64,000 nt of DNA from JAJVID01 sp963743425 (GCA_963743425.1 CAVUPU010000008.1:70048-134047); one strand, 5' to 3'; positions 18,454-28,545 are shown, numbered from the stretch's first letter. Translations and numbers: made by a program. Notes: generated from the letters alone by a model not told the origin.

Positions 18454-18966
18454 ATGAGAAGAACCGGTTCGATGGCTCTGATTATTTGCCTGCTGGTCTT
18501 GACCGGCTGGGCGCAGGCTTCCGATGATCGGCAGAAAAGATCGGAAGAGCGGCCTCGAAGGCAAATAGTCCTGTACCATCTCGAATTCACGCTCGACGAA
18601 ACGCTCGACGGCAAGTCGTCAGGCGCGCGGAATTTCAAGATGCTGGTGCAGGATGGCGAGACCAACCGCGTCCGCATTGGATCGAAAGTCCTCATCTCAG
18701 GGCCTGAGTCGGAGCCGAAGTTCGCCGACGTAGGATTGAAATTCGACTGTAAACTGAATGAGCGCGACGGCTATATTTCAATCGAGGGCAAGTTCGAACT
18801 CAACGATCTCGTATCGCCGGTGACAGGCCTCCCAACCATTCGCACCTTCCAAGCCGAAATCGAAACCGCCGCGCCGCTCGACAAAGCCACCACGATAGGC
18901 GTCTACGACGACACCGTGAGCAAGCGTCGCTACGAGTTACAAATAACGGTCACCAAGGCAAGATAG
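18454..18966 (+). CDS. Secreted protein of unknown function
   Basis: A 170-residue protein with a clear signal peptide (MALIICLLVLTGWAQA, residues 7-22). The mature part is rich in beta-strand-like segments, including LYHLEFTLDET and a repeated ITVTK-type end. No family is recognised. It is preceded by an AGAGGATGGA site 8 bp after the anti-sigma-position gene and followed 6 bp later by the TonB receptor gene, so the operon probably places it in the periplasm as a product of the sigma regulon. Confidence 0.75.
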   Translation: MRRTGSMALIICLLVLTGWAQASDDRQKRSEERPRRQIVLYHLEFTLDETLDGKSSGARNFKMLVQDGETNRVRIGSKVLISGPESEPKFADVGLKFDCKLNERDGYISIEGKFELNDLVSPVTGLPTIRTFQAEIETAAPLDKATTIGVYDDTVSKRRYELQITVTKAR

Positions 18967-18972
18967 ACTACG

Positions 18973-21729
18973 ATGAAAAAAGCAGTAACTTTCACCCGGC
19001 TGTTTCTGTTTTTTGGCGCATTCGCGGCGATGGCGGTCGCGCAAACTCCGGCTGAGTTGCGCGGCGTGGTCGCCGATGAGGCAGGCGCGATTGTCCGCAA
19101 CGCCTCAGTCAGTCTGGAAGACGGCAAAGGCCGCAAGCTTTCAGCGCAGACCGATGGGACGGGACAATTTCGTTTTACCGGCCTGGCTCCCGGAACATAC
19201 ACTCTGATCGCCACCGCTCCAGGCTTCGCCGCAGGCGCCGAGCAGGTGAGGCTCAGCGCCGGCGGCGCCACTTCGGTCAATCTCGTGTTGAAGGTCACGA
19301 TCTCCGAACAGCTCGACGTCAAATCGGAAGCGGTCGGCGTTTCGATCGAGCCCGATCAAAATCTGTCGGCCATGAATCTCTCCCGGAATGACCTGGCGTC
19401 CTTGCCGGACGACCGCGAGGAGTTGTTGCAGGTTCTGCGCGCGATGGCCGGCGGGAGCGACACCGCGCCGATCTTCGTTGACGGTTTTTCCGAGGATCGT
19501 TTGCCGTCGAAGAATTCGATCCAGGCGGTGAAAATCGGTTCCAATCCTTTTTCCCCGGAATTTTCGGGCAGGGGAAACAACCGGATACAGATCATCACGA
19601 AACCAGGATCGGATAAGCTGAGCGCCAATTTCCAGTTTCGATTCAACGACGAATCGCTCAATGCGCGCAACGCCTTCGCGCCGACACGCGCGCCGCTGCA
19701 GATCAGGGATTTCAGCGGTGAACTGTCCGGCCCGATCATTCGCAACCGCTGGGGCTATCTCATCGAATACGAACACGAGGCGCAGGACGAGAACGCCTTC
19801 ATCAACGCGATCGTCCTCGACCCGGCCACACAACTTCAGCGACAATTCCTGGCCACTGCATTGACGCCCGCGAGCGAGGACGACCTCACGATCCGCACCA
19901 ATTTCCTCATTGCCAGGAACCATACGTTTGGCGTCTGGTACAACTACGAACGCGAAACCGAAGAGAACCAGGGCGTGGACGGCGGCTTCGATCTGCTCGA
20001 ACGTGGCTTCGACACTACGGAGCGCCGCCACACGATGCGTTTCTCACTCACCTCCGTGATCGGCTCCGGAGCGATCAACGAATTGCGGCTATCGCTCGAC
20101 CGCCGCGTCGAAGAGACGAAGGCGCGCAGCGAAGCGCCGGCGATCATCGTGCTCGACGCTTTCAGTTCGGGCGGCAATCAGGAGTCGTTGTTCAATAACG
20201 AATCGCGAAACCGCCTCGACCTGGTCAACAACTTCAGCCTCACGCGCAGGAAGCACACGATCAAAGCCGGCGCACGGATCGAATACGAGGGCTACAAATT
20301 TCTCAACCGCGCCAATTTCGGCGGGACATTCACTTTCGGCTCCGGATTCGAGCGGGACGCCGCGGGCAATGTCATCACCGGCTCGGAAGGCGCTCCGATC
20401 ACGATCACGCCGATCGAACAATTCCGCCGCACGCTGCTCGGGTTGCCGGGCTACGGCCCGTCGCAATTTTCCATCACGACCGGCGATCCGCTCATCGCGC
20501 TTCCGATATGGGAGGTTTCGTGGTTTGCGATGGACGACTGGCGGGTCTCCCCGCGGCTTATGCTCTCGTTCGGGGCGCGGCACGAGATAGAGACGGGTAT
20601 CCGCGACCGGACGAACATCGCGCCGCGTCTCGCCTTCGCGTGGACGCCGGACAAAGATCGCAAGTCAGTGCTCAGAGGCGGGGCGGGAATTTTTTATGAT
20701 GGCATGGAGGAGGAGATCATCTTCGATACGATCCTCTATGACGGCGTCAGACAACAGCAATTTGTCATCGATCAACCGTCCTTCTTCCCCGACATCCCGC
20801 AAAGCTTCGACGGCGCGACGAGGCTTGAGACGGCGCTCCGCACGCGCTCACAACAACTCGACTCGCCTTACCTAATCAACGCCAGCATCGGCTACGAACG
20901 GAAGCTGCCGTTGGGCTTGTTCGGCTCGGTCAATTACAGTTGGCAGCGTGGCGTTCATCTGCTGCGCACGCGGAATATCAATGCGCCGGCGCCGGGAACC
21001 GGGCTGCGCCCGATTGCCGACCGCGGGCCGATCCTGCAATACGAATCGTCTGGCGTTTCGACGCGCCACGAGTTGGCGTTGAACTGGAAATATGAGTTGA
21101 GGCGAAAGCTGTCGCTCTTCGGCAATTACATCCTTTCAAAGACGCGCAGCGACACCGACGGCGAGTCCGTCGCGCCGGCCGATTCCTACAATTGGTCGAG
21201 TGAATGGGGGCCCGCATCCAACGATCAGCGCAACAGAGTGGTTTTCGGCGGGAGCTTCAATCTGCCGGGCGAGACCAGATTCAGCCCTCTTGTTCAAATC
21301 TCATCGGGCAGGCCTTTCAACATCACGACAGGGCGCGACAACAACGGCGACACGCTCTTCACGGACCGCCCGTCATTCGCCGCGCCGGGCGACCCCGAGG
21401 CGATTATCACGCGCTTCGGCGTCTTCAATCCGAACCCGCGACCGGGAGATCAACTCGTCCCTCGCAATCTCGGCCGAGGCCTCGGCCAGGTGAGCGTGGA
21501 TATGAACTTCACCAAAACTTTCGCTTTCGGACGAGCGGAGAAGGGAGATCAGAAAGGCAAAGGCGAGGATGAGCGGTTCAACCTGACTCTGGGCGCGAAC
21601 GTGAGCAATCTTCTTAACAAGACTAACCTGAACGGATTCAGCGGCGTGCTCTCTTCATCGCGCTTCGACAGGCCGAACCGGGCTCTCGGCGCGCGCAGGG
21701 TCGCATTAACCCTCAGATTCAGCTTCTAA
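18973..21729 (+). CDS. TonB-dependent receptor with carboxypeptidase-regulatory-like domain (Oar-like)
   Basis: A 918-residue outer-membrane protein: signal peptide (about 1-23), carboxypeptidase regulatory-like beta-sandwich (about 26-112, including FTGLAPGTYTL), a plug domain, then a long beta-barrel ending in RVALTLRFSF with the terminal aromatic residue typical of barrels. Such Oar-like receptors are very abundant in Acidobacteriota. A TonB box is not obvious. Position after an ECF sigma factor and membrane protein suggests control by cell-surface signalling, and uptake of an unknown large or scarce substrate. Confidence 0.9.
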   Translation: MKKAVTFTRLFLFFGAFAAMAVAQTPAELRGVVADEAGAIVRNASVSLEDGKGRKLSAQTDGTGQFRFTGLAPGTYTLIATAPGFAAGAEQVRLSAGGATSVNLVLKVTISEQLDVKSEAVGVSIEPDQNLSAMNLSRNDLASLPDDREELLQVLRAMAGGSDTAPIFVDGFSEDRLPSKNSIQAVKIGSNPFSPEFSGRGNNRIQIITKPGSDKLSANFQFRFNDESLNARNAFAPTRAPLQIRDFSGELSGPIIRNRWGYLIEYEHEAQDENAFINAIVLDPATQLQRQFLATALTPASEDDLTIRTNFLIARNHTFGVWYNYERETEENQGVDGGFDLLERGFDTTERRHTMRFSLTSVIGSGAINELRLSLDRRVEETKARSEAPAIIVLDAFSSGGNQESLFNNESRNRLDLVNNFSLTRRKHTIKAGARIEYEGYKFLNRANFGGTFTFGSGFERDAAGNVITGSEGAPITITPIEQFRRTLLGLPGYGPSQFSITTGDPLIALPIWEVSWFAMDDWRVSPRLMLSFGARHEIETGIRDRTNIAPRLAFAWTPDKDRKSVLRGGAGIFYDGMEEEIIFDTILYDGVRQQQFVIDQPSFFPDIPQSFDGATRLETALRTRSQQLDSPYLINASIGYERKLPLGLFGSVNYSWQRGVHLLRTRNINAPAPGTGLRPIADRGPILQYESSGVSTRHELALNWKYELRRKLSLFGNYILSKTRSDTDGESVAPADSYNWSSEWGPASNDQRNRVVFGGSFNLPGETRFSPLVQISSGRPFNITTGRDNNGDTLFTDRPSFAAPGDPEAIITRFGVFNPNPRPGDQLVPRNLGRGLGQVSVDMNFTKTFAFGRAEKGDQKGKGEDERFNLTLGANVSNLLNKTNLNGFSGVLSSSRFDRPNRALGARRVALTLRFSF

Positions 21730-22040
21730 CTTTAATGTTTTTGTGTTTGACATATGCGCGCGAAGTAAATATCCTTGCCCCGCTTTTACGTTATTGATCT
21801 AATTGAGTGCCCTGAGAATACACACGCCCTTTTCCTCACCTCAAGTATTTCCCCCTGAATCTACAAGCCCCGGTTCGTGGACAAACTAATTTTTTAACGC
21901 CACAAATCGAGATATAAACGTTTCGCTTAGTTCACGGCGCCATTTTCACTAAGCGGTGCGCGCGTGCGCCTGCCTGCATACACGGGCGGTACTTGTTCGC
22001 GCGTAATGCGCGAGGCGCAGTTACGGACTTGAATACTGAA

Positions 22041-22206
22041 ATGAAAAATTGAAGACGAAGAGTGGAGGAGAGGGAATAGTCGGTGAGCGTATCAGGGTGG
22101 GAACGGGGCGAATAGGCGACGACGAACGGGGAGCGCGGCGTCGCCCGGTCGTCAAACATCCGCGCAGTTCGTTTCACCGGCTTCCCCTCTCCTGCGCTCT
22201 TCGTTA
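22041..22206. repeat. 166-bp direct repeat, copy 1
   Basis: Nearly identical to 22241-22406 with about four mismatches, exactly 200 bp apart. The unit contains the GCGCGGCGTCGCCC and GTTTCACCGGCT blocks. No transposase frame is present. Confidence 0.92.
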
Positions 22207-22240
22207 ATAGCTAGGCATCATAACAGCGCCAGTCTTCGAG

Positions 22241-22406
22241 ATGGAAAATTGAAGACGAAGAGTGGAGGAGAGGGAATAGTCGGTGAGCGTATCAGGGTGG
22301 GAACGGGGCGAATAGGCGACGACGAATGGGGAGCGCGGCGTCGCCCGGTCGTCAAACATCCGCGCAGTTCGTTTCACCGGCTGTCCCTCTCCTGCGCTCT
22401 TCGTTA
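22241..22406. repeat. 166-bp direct repeat, copy 2
   Basis: Second copy of the 22041-22206 unit, separated from it by 34 bp of unrelated sequence. Confidence 0.92.
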
Positions 22407-22416
22407 GCAGTTACTG

Positions 22417-22466
22417 CCGCGCGTGTGAGCAAGCGGGTGTTTCCGCTTGCTCACACGCGCGGCGCT
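22417..22466. terminator. Long GC-rich hairpin
   Basis: A 22-bp stem (GCCGCGCGTGTGAGCAAGCG and complement) closes on a short TGTT-type loop. It may end transcription from the TonB receptor side or be another REP-like unit. Confidence 0.6.
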
Positions 22467-22616
22467 ATTTTGACGGACGGTTTTTCCCACCATCTGCGTA
22501 CTCTGCCTCTCTCGCTTTGACTTTCACTAAATTTGCTCTTTCATGACGTCCAGGCGGTGGCGAAAAAGTTGCGCTTGGCGCCTTATGGCTCCGATTTCCA
22601 TGTCACGTGATCACAG

Positions 22617-23564
22617 TTGTTTCTGAGCGCCACACAGTTGGTCTTGGTTTCTGCGCTGCTGCTGAGTGTGGCCGGGCGTCTGGGCCATTTGAGCAAATAC
22701 GCCGAACTGGCGTCTCACTTCAAAGTTCAATATCTGATCGGTTCGGCGGCCTGCCTGGTCGCATGCCTGTTTTATCGAGAGCCGGTCTGGGCGATTGCGG
22801 CCGCGATGGCCCTGGCGATAAATTTGGCCGCGATCGCCCCCTGGTACGCCGGGAGAAAGAAGACGACAGACAATCGAGATTGCCGCTGCCGCGTGAAGTT
22901 GATACTCGCCAACGTCAATCACAGAAACACAGCGCGAGAGAGATTCATCGCTTTCGCGCAAATGCACACTCCGGATGTGTTGGTGGTTCAGGAAGTCACC
23001 GAGGCCTGGCGCGAATCGTTACAGGCGCTGAGGAATCTGTATCCATTCACCGAGGAACTGCCGAGAGGCGGTGGATCGGGAATGGCGCTCTACAGCCGCT
23101 TCCCGTTTGAACGATTGACAATCGCTTTTCCCGAAAGCGACGCCAGACCGTGCATTCTGGCGCGGGTGGATATCGATGGCGTTTCGGTTTCGCTCCTTTC
23201 GATCCACCCGCGCACTCCGATCCGGAATGACCATTACAAGTTGAGGAACGGGTTGCTCGCGGCCGCTGCCGATTATCTGCGTAACCTGCCGTCGCCGAAG
23301 ATATGCGTCGGGGATTTGAACATCACGCCGTGGTCGCCTTATTATCGCGGCTTCGTCGAACGAACGAAGCTTGTGAATGTCAGAAAGGGATTCGGCCCGC
23401 TTCCTTCCTGGCCGACTTTTTTTTTCTTCAAATGGCTGATGCTTCCGTTGGATCATTGTCTGGTCAGCGATGACATTCGCGTCGCGGATGTGAAGACCGG
23501 CGAATCGATCGGTTCGGATCATCTGCCATTGATTGTTGAACTCGAATTGGAGGTTGAGCGATGA
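22617..23564 (+). CDS. Membrane-anchored endonuclease/exonuclease/phosphatase-family protein
   Basis: A 315-residue protein with three N-terminal hydrophobic helices (about 1-80) and a C-terminal EEP-fold domain. Catalytic signatures are VVQEV (near 122), VGDLNITPW (near 234) and GSDHLPL (near 303), the metal and active-site pattern of DNase I-like phosphodiesterases. The membrane part places the domain probably on the periplasmic side. It resembles uncharacterised bacterial EEP membrane proteins rather than exonuclease III. The TTG start at 22617 is uncertain. It overlaps the cupin gene by 4 bp (ATGA), suggesting coupled translation. Confidence 0.8.
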   Translation: MFLSATQLVLVSALLLSVAGRLGHLSKYAELASHFKVQYLIGSAACLVACLFYREPVWAIAAAMALAINLAAIAPWYAGRKKTTDNRDCRCRVKLILANVNHRNTARERFIAFAQMHTPDVLVVQEVTEAWRESLQALRNLYPFTEELPRGGGSGMALYSRFPFERLTIAFPESDARPCILARVDIDGVSVSLLSIHPRTPIRNDHYKLRNGLLAAAADYLRNLPSPKICVGDLNITPWSPYYRGFVERTKLVNVRKGFGPLPSWPTFFFFKWLMLPLDHCLVSDDIRVADVKTGESIGSDHLPLIVELELEVER

Positions 23565-24043
23565 AGAAGATTTTGATTGCGACGGTTCTGGTTTCGATCG
23601 GCGTGTTGATTGGCTGGCAGGCGGCGACGTGGAATCAATCACGAGCTTCGGCGCAAAATTCCGGCGAGTCGAATGCTCCGGTTACCGAAGGCTACATTCT
23701 CGAACGCGACGCCGAAGTGGCCAAACCCGGCCCCGCTCCGCACAGCGGCCCCGGACGTTCGACCGGCTACAGCTTCTTCGAGAAGGCTGCGAACTTCAAA
23801 CAGGTCTTCCGCAAACGCGCGCTGCATCCCGGCGCGGCCATCGGATACCACCTGCAGAAAGAGGACGAGGTCTATTACATCCTCAGCGGCGAGGGCGTGA
23901 TGCAGATGAACGGCAAGGAATTTCCCGTCAAGCCTGGCGACGCGATCCTCACCCGACCCGGCAGCTCGCACGGATTGAAGCAGACGGGCAAAGACGACCT
24001 TACGCTGATCATCGTCTACGAAAGGCATGCGGCTGCTCGTTGA
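23561..24043 (+). CDS. Exported cupin-domain protein
   Basis: A 160-residue protein with an N-terminal signal or anchor (about 4-32) and a single cupin barrel. Cupin motif 1 is seen as GYHLQKEDEVYYILSGEG (about 97-114) and motif 2 as PGDAILTRPGSSHG (about 125-138). The usual second His of motif 1 is replaced (YHLQ), leaving one His and one Glu, and a His in motif 2. It may bind a metal or small ligand in the periplasm; the reaction is unknown. It is coupled to the preceding gene. Confidence 0.82.
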   Translation: MKKILIATVLVSIGVLIGWQAATWNQSRASAQNSGESNAPVTEGYILERDAEVAKPGPAPHSGPGRSTGYSFFEKAANFKQVFRKRALHPGAAIGYHLQKEDEVYYILSGEGVMQMNGKEFPVKPGDAILTRPGSSHGLKQTGKDDLTLIIVYERHAAAR

Positions 24044-24119
24044 ATCGCAACCATCCAAGAAAAAGGCGGTATGGCGCCGGGAGCAGTAGCGACCGGGGAC
24101 CTATGACCTTGAACAATAA

Positions 24120-26465
24120 ATGCCAACCAGGAAAAAGAGAACCAAACAGATCCAACCGGCGGAGCTGATCAAGCTCGCGGAAGAACAGCTCGACCGCGGC
24201 CAGATTGACGAAGCGATTCAAAATCTGCGGCTAGTCGAAAAAGAGATTCAACCGCGCGTGACAGCGGGCGGCAAGAAGGCCTCCACGCCGCCGCACCTGG
24301 TCGCCGCTCAAGCCGCGACGCCGCCGTTGCTGGCGCGCGCCTTTTCGGCGCGATCCCTGAAAACAGCCGATCCGAAACAGAAGCTCGAAGACCTCGAAGA
24401 GGCCCTCAAACACGCGCCCGAAGAGATTCGCTATCGGATCGGCGCCGGGGCGTGCAGAATTCTACTGGGCCAATCCGAAGCGGCCCGCTCCGATTTCGAG
24501 AAGGCCGAAGAGTCGCGACCCGGCGACGCTCTCGCGACGCGCGCATTCACGCTCGGCCTGTTGGTTACAGAATGCGCCCGCGAAGCCGGAGACCTGCTCA
24601 AACTGTGGCCTGTAAGCTGGCGGGACGAGTCCTGGCGCAGGCTTACGGCGATCCAACAACTGAGCGAAGGCAGCGCCGGCCAGCAACCGATTGCAGCAAG
24701 CGACGGCAATCAACTATTGAGCGGTTTGTGGCGCCTGGCGCGCGGCGAGAATGACCGCGCCCGTGAAGAGCTGGCCTCACTGCCCGTGATGGATCAAAAC
24801 CCGTCGCGCGCCGAGGCGGCGCAAATCGCCACGCAGTTCTTCTACAACGGATGGCTCAGCTTCAACGCGCGACATTATCAAGCGGCCATCACCGGTTGGC
24901 GCGAAGCCGATCGTTTGTCGCAAGCGCATCAACTGAATCTGCCCTGGCGCGACCGGCTCCCGACCCTCTATCACAAAATCGCCGAAACCGTCCTGGATGA
25001 GAACCTGCCGCTGGCTATCGAGTGCTGGCAGGAGGCCCTCAAGCTTTCGCCCGACGACAAAACGGCGCAAGCCAATCTGGCCGCAACCAAACAGGCGCAA
25101 GCGAGCGCGGCCTGGCGCGAAGGGAAGACCGAACAGGCCGTCGCTCTGTGGAACGAGTTGTTGAAGGACGATCCGCAGAACGAGCTCCTGAACAGAAATC
25201 TGGCCGTCAGTTGCGAAAGGCTGGGGCGCAAGACCGAGGCTCTGACGCATTGGCGCGCGCTCGCCCGCGTCTGGCGGCGCCAGGCCAAACAGAGGTCGGC
25301 CGAACCCGGCTTCAAAGAGAGTCTGCTGAAAGTTGAAGAGCGCATCGTCAATCTGATGATCGAAACCGGAATGGATAGCCAGGAGATCGTCAGCGAGCTT
25401 GAAGCCACGCTCAAATTCGATCCTGATAATCTCGATCTGCGCAGGCAGATAGTGGAGCAATTGCTGGAGATCGGCAGGCCGGAGGCCACCATCAAACACT
25501 TGGACGCGATGGAACGACAGAGCGGCGCGTCGTCCGACCTGCTGACGCAAAGAGGAATGGCGCTCGATATGATGAGCCGTCACGCCGACGCCCGCAAAAT
25601 ATTCGAGCAGGCCATGTCGCTCGATCCGTCGGACGCGCTGGCGCGCAGAAATTACCTGATCTTCCTCACTCAAGAGGCCGTCCGCGCCGACAAACGTAAC
25701 AACAAAAAACGCGCCATCGAGATCTGCCTGCAGCAGCTCTCTCTCGATCGGAGCTACGAACCCGCGCTCGCCTTACTCGCCTCGCTCTATCTCGGTTCCA
25801 AACGCAAGGCCGATGCGAAGGAGATGCTCGAACGTCTCATCGCAAACGATCCCAAGAGTCCGCAAAAGCGTGTTCTGGTTGGCTCCATCTATCTGCGCCA
25901 CGATATGCCCAAAGAGGCCGAGGCGTTGTTCAATGAAGCGATCGATCTGGAATCGAGCCCAGCCTGTTTCTTCTTCATCGGCCTGAACTATCTCGAGGCC
26001 GAGGAAGAGAAGCCCGCGCTCAAGTATTTCGACCGCGTCGCGGAAGAGGACAATGCGGATATACTGATCGAGATCGCCATGCGCCTGGTGGACGCGGGAT
26101 ACATAAATGAGGTTGATCGCTACTTGAACAAGGCCATCAAGCTCGACCCGGCCAATCCGATGCCGTACATGGTCAAGGCCGTCTGCAAGCTTCTCAACCC
26201 AATGGCCCTGATGCTCGAACCGAACGATCTGAAGAACGCGTTGAAGGAATTGGAAGAGGCCCAACGGTTGGCGGCCGGCAAAGACGAATATAAAGACCTC
26301 ACGTCCGAGCTTGAAGATATCAGGCGCCACTTTGAAAAAGCGCCGCCGGGCATCGCCGATTTGCTCGCCGCCGGGCTGCCGCCGTTTCTGTTTGACGACG
26401 ATAACGACGACGATGTATCTACCGAGAGGCGCAGACGCTCACGGAAAAAGAGGAGCAGGAAGTAA
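24120..26465 (+). CDS. Large TPR-repeat protein
   Basis: A 781-residue soluble protein built almost entirely of helical tetratricopeptide-like units from about residue 12 (AEEQLDRGQIDEAIQNL) to about 730, with a basic SRKKRSRK tail. No signal peptide is seen, so it is probably cytoplasmic. TPR arrays act as protein-binding scaffolds. The next gene, 3 bp downstream, encodes a J-domain-like protein, so the pair may work with an Hsp70 chaperone, although no Hsp70 gene lies in the window. A partial family A REP core lies just upstream (24074-24096). Confidence 0.82.
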   Translation: MPTRKKRTKQIQPAELIKLAEEQLDRGQIDEAIQNLRLVEKEIQPRVTAGGKKASTPPHLVAAQAATPPLLARAFSARSLKTADPKQKLEDLEEALKHAPEEIRYRIGAGACRILLGQSEAARSDFEKAEESRPGDALATRAFTLGLLVTECAREAGDLLKLWPVSWRDESWRRLTAIQQLSEGSAGQQPIAASDGNQLLSGLWRLARGENDRAREELASLPVMDQNPSRAEAAQIATQFFYNGWLSFNARHYQAAITGWREADRLSQAHQLNLPWRDRLPTLYHKIAETVLDENLPLAIECWQEALKLSPDDKTAQANLAATKQAQASAAWREGKTEQAVALWNELLKDDPQNELLNRNLAVSCERLGRKTEALTHWRALARVWRRQAKQRSAEPGFKESLLKVEERIVNLMIETGMDSQEIVSELEATLKFDPDNLDLRRQIVEQLLEIGRPEATIKHLDAMERQSGASSDLLTQRGMALDMMSRHADARKIFEQAMSLDPSDALARRNYLIFLTQEAVRADKRNNKKRAIEICLQQLSLDRSYEPALALLASLYLGSKRKADAKEMLERLIANDPKSPQKRVLVGSIYLRHDMPKEAEALFNEAIDLESSPACFFFIGLNYLEAEEEKPALKYFDRVAEEDNADILIEIAMRLVDAGYINEVDRYLNKAIKLDPANPMPYMVKAVCKLLNPMALMLEPNDLKNALKELEEAQRLAAGKDEYKDLTSELEDIRRHFEKAPPGIADLLAAGLPPFLFDDDNDDDVSTERRRRSRKKRSRK

Positions 26466-26468
26466 TCC

Positions 26469-26822
26469 ATGAACCTGACCGCGCTTGAAAACCCGTACAA
26501 AACCCTCGGCGTCGAACGCACGGCGAGCCAATCCGAGATCAAACAGGCCTATTTCGCCCTGGTGCGCGAACACCCGCCCGAACGCGATCCCGAAGGTTTC
26601 AAGCGCATCCGCGCGGCTTATGAGAAATTGCGAGCCGGGCGCGAACGCGCCGAAACCGATCTCTTCCTGATCGAAGAAATGGACGCCGCGATGAGTGCGG
26701 AGAAGTTCGAGCGCTACGGCGTCGAGCCGCCCGGGATCACGCCCGACCTGATCCGATCCGATCTGATCGCGCTCGAGGCCGTGCTGTTGATGGAGGAGGC
26801 GGTAGCAGGCAAACTGGAATGA
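26469..26822 (+). CDS. Degenerate J-domain protein (HPP instead of HPD)
   Basis: A 117-residue protein with a DnaJ-like helical hairpin: NPYKTLGVERTASQSEIKQA for helices I-II, AYFALVREHPPERDPEGF for the loop, and IRAAYEKLR for helix III. The HPD tripeptide that stimulates Hsp70 ATPase is HPP here, so it may bind Hsp70 weakly or compete with true J-proteins. It lies 3 bp after the TPR gene and is likely co-translated. Confidence 0.78.
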   Translation: MNLTALENPYKTLGVERTASQSEIKQAYFALVREHPPERDPEGFKRIRAAYEKLRAGRERAETDLFLIEEMDAAMSAEKFERYGVEPPGITPDLIRSDLIALEAVLLMEEAVAGKLE

Positions 26823-26857
26823 CGACAGATGCACATCATTACCTTAAAGCTTAGCCG

Positions 26858-28519
26858 ATGACCGACAATGAAGTGAAACGCGAGCAGGACGGCGATTCCC
26901 GAAAGATGACCATCGTCGCGGCATGCTCTGCATTGCTGATATTTTTGGTATTCACCTTTTTCGCCCGAGGGCCGAAAGCCCGATTGAACGTAATTCAAAT
27001 CGCCTCTCTGGTCGTCTTCACGGCCGTGATCTTACGACATGGAAGAACCAGAGTGGCGTCTTTACCCGAGCATCGTTCGGAGCCGCCGTCGACAAACGCT
27101 GTTCGTTGGGAGTTATGGCTTGCGCCGATACTCAGCGCCAGTGTCTATGCTTCGGCTCTTTCGTCATATTTCATCAGCGATGATTACGCTCATCTTTTCA
27201 CACTTCGCTTGCCCCTCTTTGAGACCCTGGTAGAGCTTGCGAAGAAGGGACAAGCCAGTATGTTTTTTCGGCCTGCGGGTTTTGTCACTCTCTTTTTGGA
27301 CTACCGCATCTGGGGTCATGAGGCATTCGGATATCATCTCACCAATCTGCTGTTGCACTTGATAAGCGTCATCGGCGTTTACTTCCTCTGCAAGAATCTC
27401 GGACTCAACAGGGAGACCTCCGCCGTTTCATCACTCATCTTTTCAATCCTGCCGATCCAACCGGAAGCCGTGGTCTGGATTGCATCCCGATTCGATTTGA
27501 TGGCCACTTGCCTCACCATCTGGGCGATCGCTCTATATCTGAAATTCCGCCTGACTGGACGCCGAGAGTTGTATGTTTTGGCGTTGTTCCTCTCATTTAT
27601 CGCAATGCTTTCAAAAGAGAACGCCTTTATGGCGCCGCTATTGCTCCTCTCGCTCGAATATTTCGCAATGCCGAAGCGGGAGATTAGATCGGCGATCCTG
27701 CCGCTGCTCGGTTTTACGCTTCTGGCGGCCGCAACATTCGGTTATCGATGGTTCGCCCTCGGCGGAATCGGAGGATATGCGGATCGGAATGGGACTTCCG
27801 CCGCGTACAATCTGGGATTCAAAACGATAGAAGGTCTGTTCTTGCGAGCGCCCTCACAACTGTTACTCGGTTTCAACTGGCGCACGCCCAACATCGTCCC
27901 AGCCGTCGTTTGTGCCTCATTGGCCGCCGCGGTGATGATAGTTCTCGCCTTCTTTTATAGACCGTCGCAATCAAATAAAGGAGTCATTCGTTTTTGTCTC
28001 GCCTGGATGCTGATCGGCTATCTTCCGGCCCATTTCCTGATTTTGATCGGCCCAGGCCTGACCAATTCCAGAATTCTTTATCTCAGCTCAGCGGGGTTGG
28101 CTGTTCTCCTGGCGCTTCTGCTTTCCGGTATCGAACGGGCGGCGATGCGAAAGGCGCTGAAGCTCGCGTTGATCTTGCTTCTCAGCCTGGGGCTATCGCA
28201 TAACGTCGCAGCCTGGCGGCGGGTCGGCGACCTCTCGCGCGACCTTCTGACGGAGTTGAAGACACTGGTCCCCGATCCCCCTCCTCATGCTGTATTCGTC
28301 TTTCGCCAGATGCCGCGCGATATTGAAGGAATCTTTTACCACGGAACGCTCTATCAGGCCGTTAATCTCACCTACAATCGCACAGACCTCCAGGCCATGT
28401 GGGAAGAAGATGCGCCCCCGGAATCGAGACCAGCAGCCGCCAATCCGACAGGTCGATCTAAAATAACAGTGAAATGGTTGGGGAAGCCGAATGGCCTGAT
28501 CGAACTTGTCAGGGATTAA
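26858..28519 (+). CDS. GT-C fold membrane glycosyltransferase-like protein
   Basis: A 553-residue protein with about 11-12 hydrophobic helices and an early periplasmic acidic motif DDYAHLF (about 107-113) as found in dolichyl-phosphate-mannose-type (PMT/ArnT-like) transferases. A soluble C-terminal part of about 90 residues follows. Such enzymes transfer a sugar from a lipid carrier to protein or lipid on the outer face of the inner membrane. Donor and acceptor are unknown. It stands 35 bp after the J-domain gene and may be independent. Confidence 0.78.
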   Translation: MTDNEVKREQDGDSRKMTIVAACSALLIFLVFTFFARGPKARLNVIQIASLVVFTAVILRHGRTRVASLPEHRSEPPSTNAVRWELWLAPILSASVYASALSSYFISDDYAHLFTLRLPLFETLVELAKKGQASMFFRPAGFVTLFLDYRIWGHEAFGYHLTNLLLHLISVIGVYFLCKNLGLNRETSAVSSLIFSILPIQPEAVVWIASRFDLMATCLTIWAIALYLKFRLTGRRELYVLALFLSFIAMLSKENAFMAPLLLLSLEYFAMPKREIRSAILPLLGFTLLAAATFGYRWFALGGIGGYADRNGTSAAYNLGFKTIEGLFLRAPSQLLLGFNWRTPNIVPAVVCASLAAAVMIVLAFFYRPSQSNKGVIRFCLAWMLIGYLPAHFLILIGPGLTNSRILYLSSAGLAVLLALLLSGIERAAMRKALKLALILLLSLGLSHNVAAWRRVGDLSRDLLTELKTLVPDPPPHAVFVFRQMPRDIEGIFYHGTLYQAVNLTYNRTDLQAMWEEDAPPESRPAAANPTGRSKITVKWLGKPNGLIELVRD

Positions 28520-28545
28520 CGCCTATCCAATCGCTCAAATGAACA

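Larger units (their letters stand above)
21730..22616. other. Intergenic region with long direct repeat and hairpin
   Basis: No supported gene lies in these 890 bp between the TonB receptor and the nuclease-fold gene. It contains the 166-bp direct repeat pair (22041-22206, 22241-22406) and a 22-bp-stem hairpin at 22417-22466. An 81-codon minus frame (21932-22177) only reads through the repeat. Confidence 0.6.
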
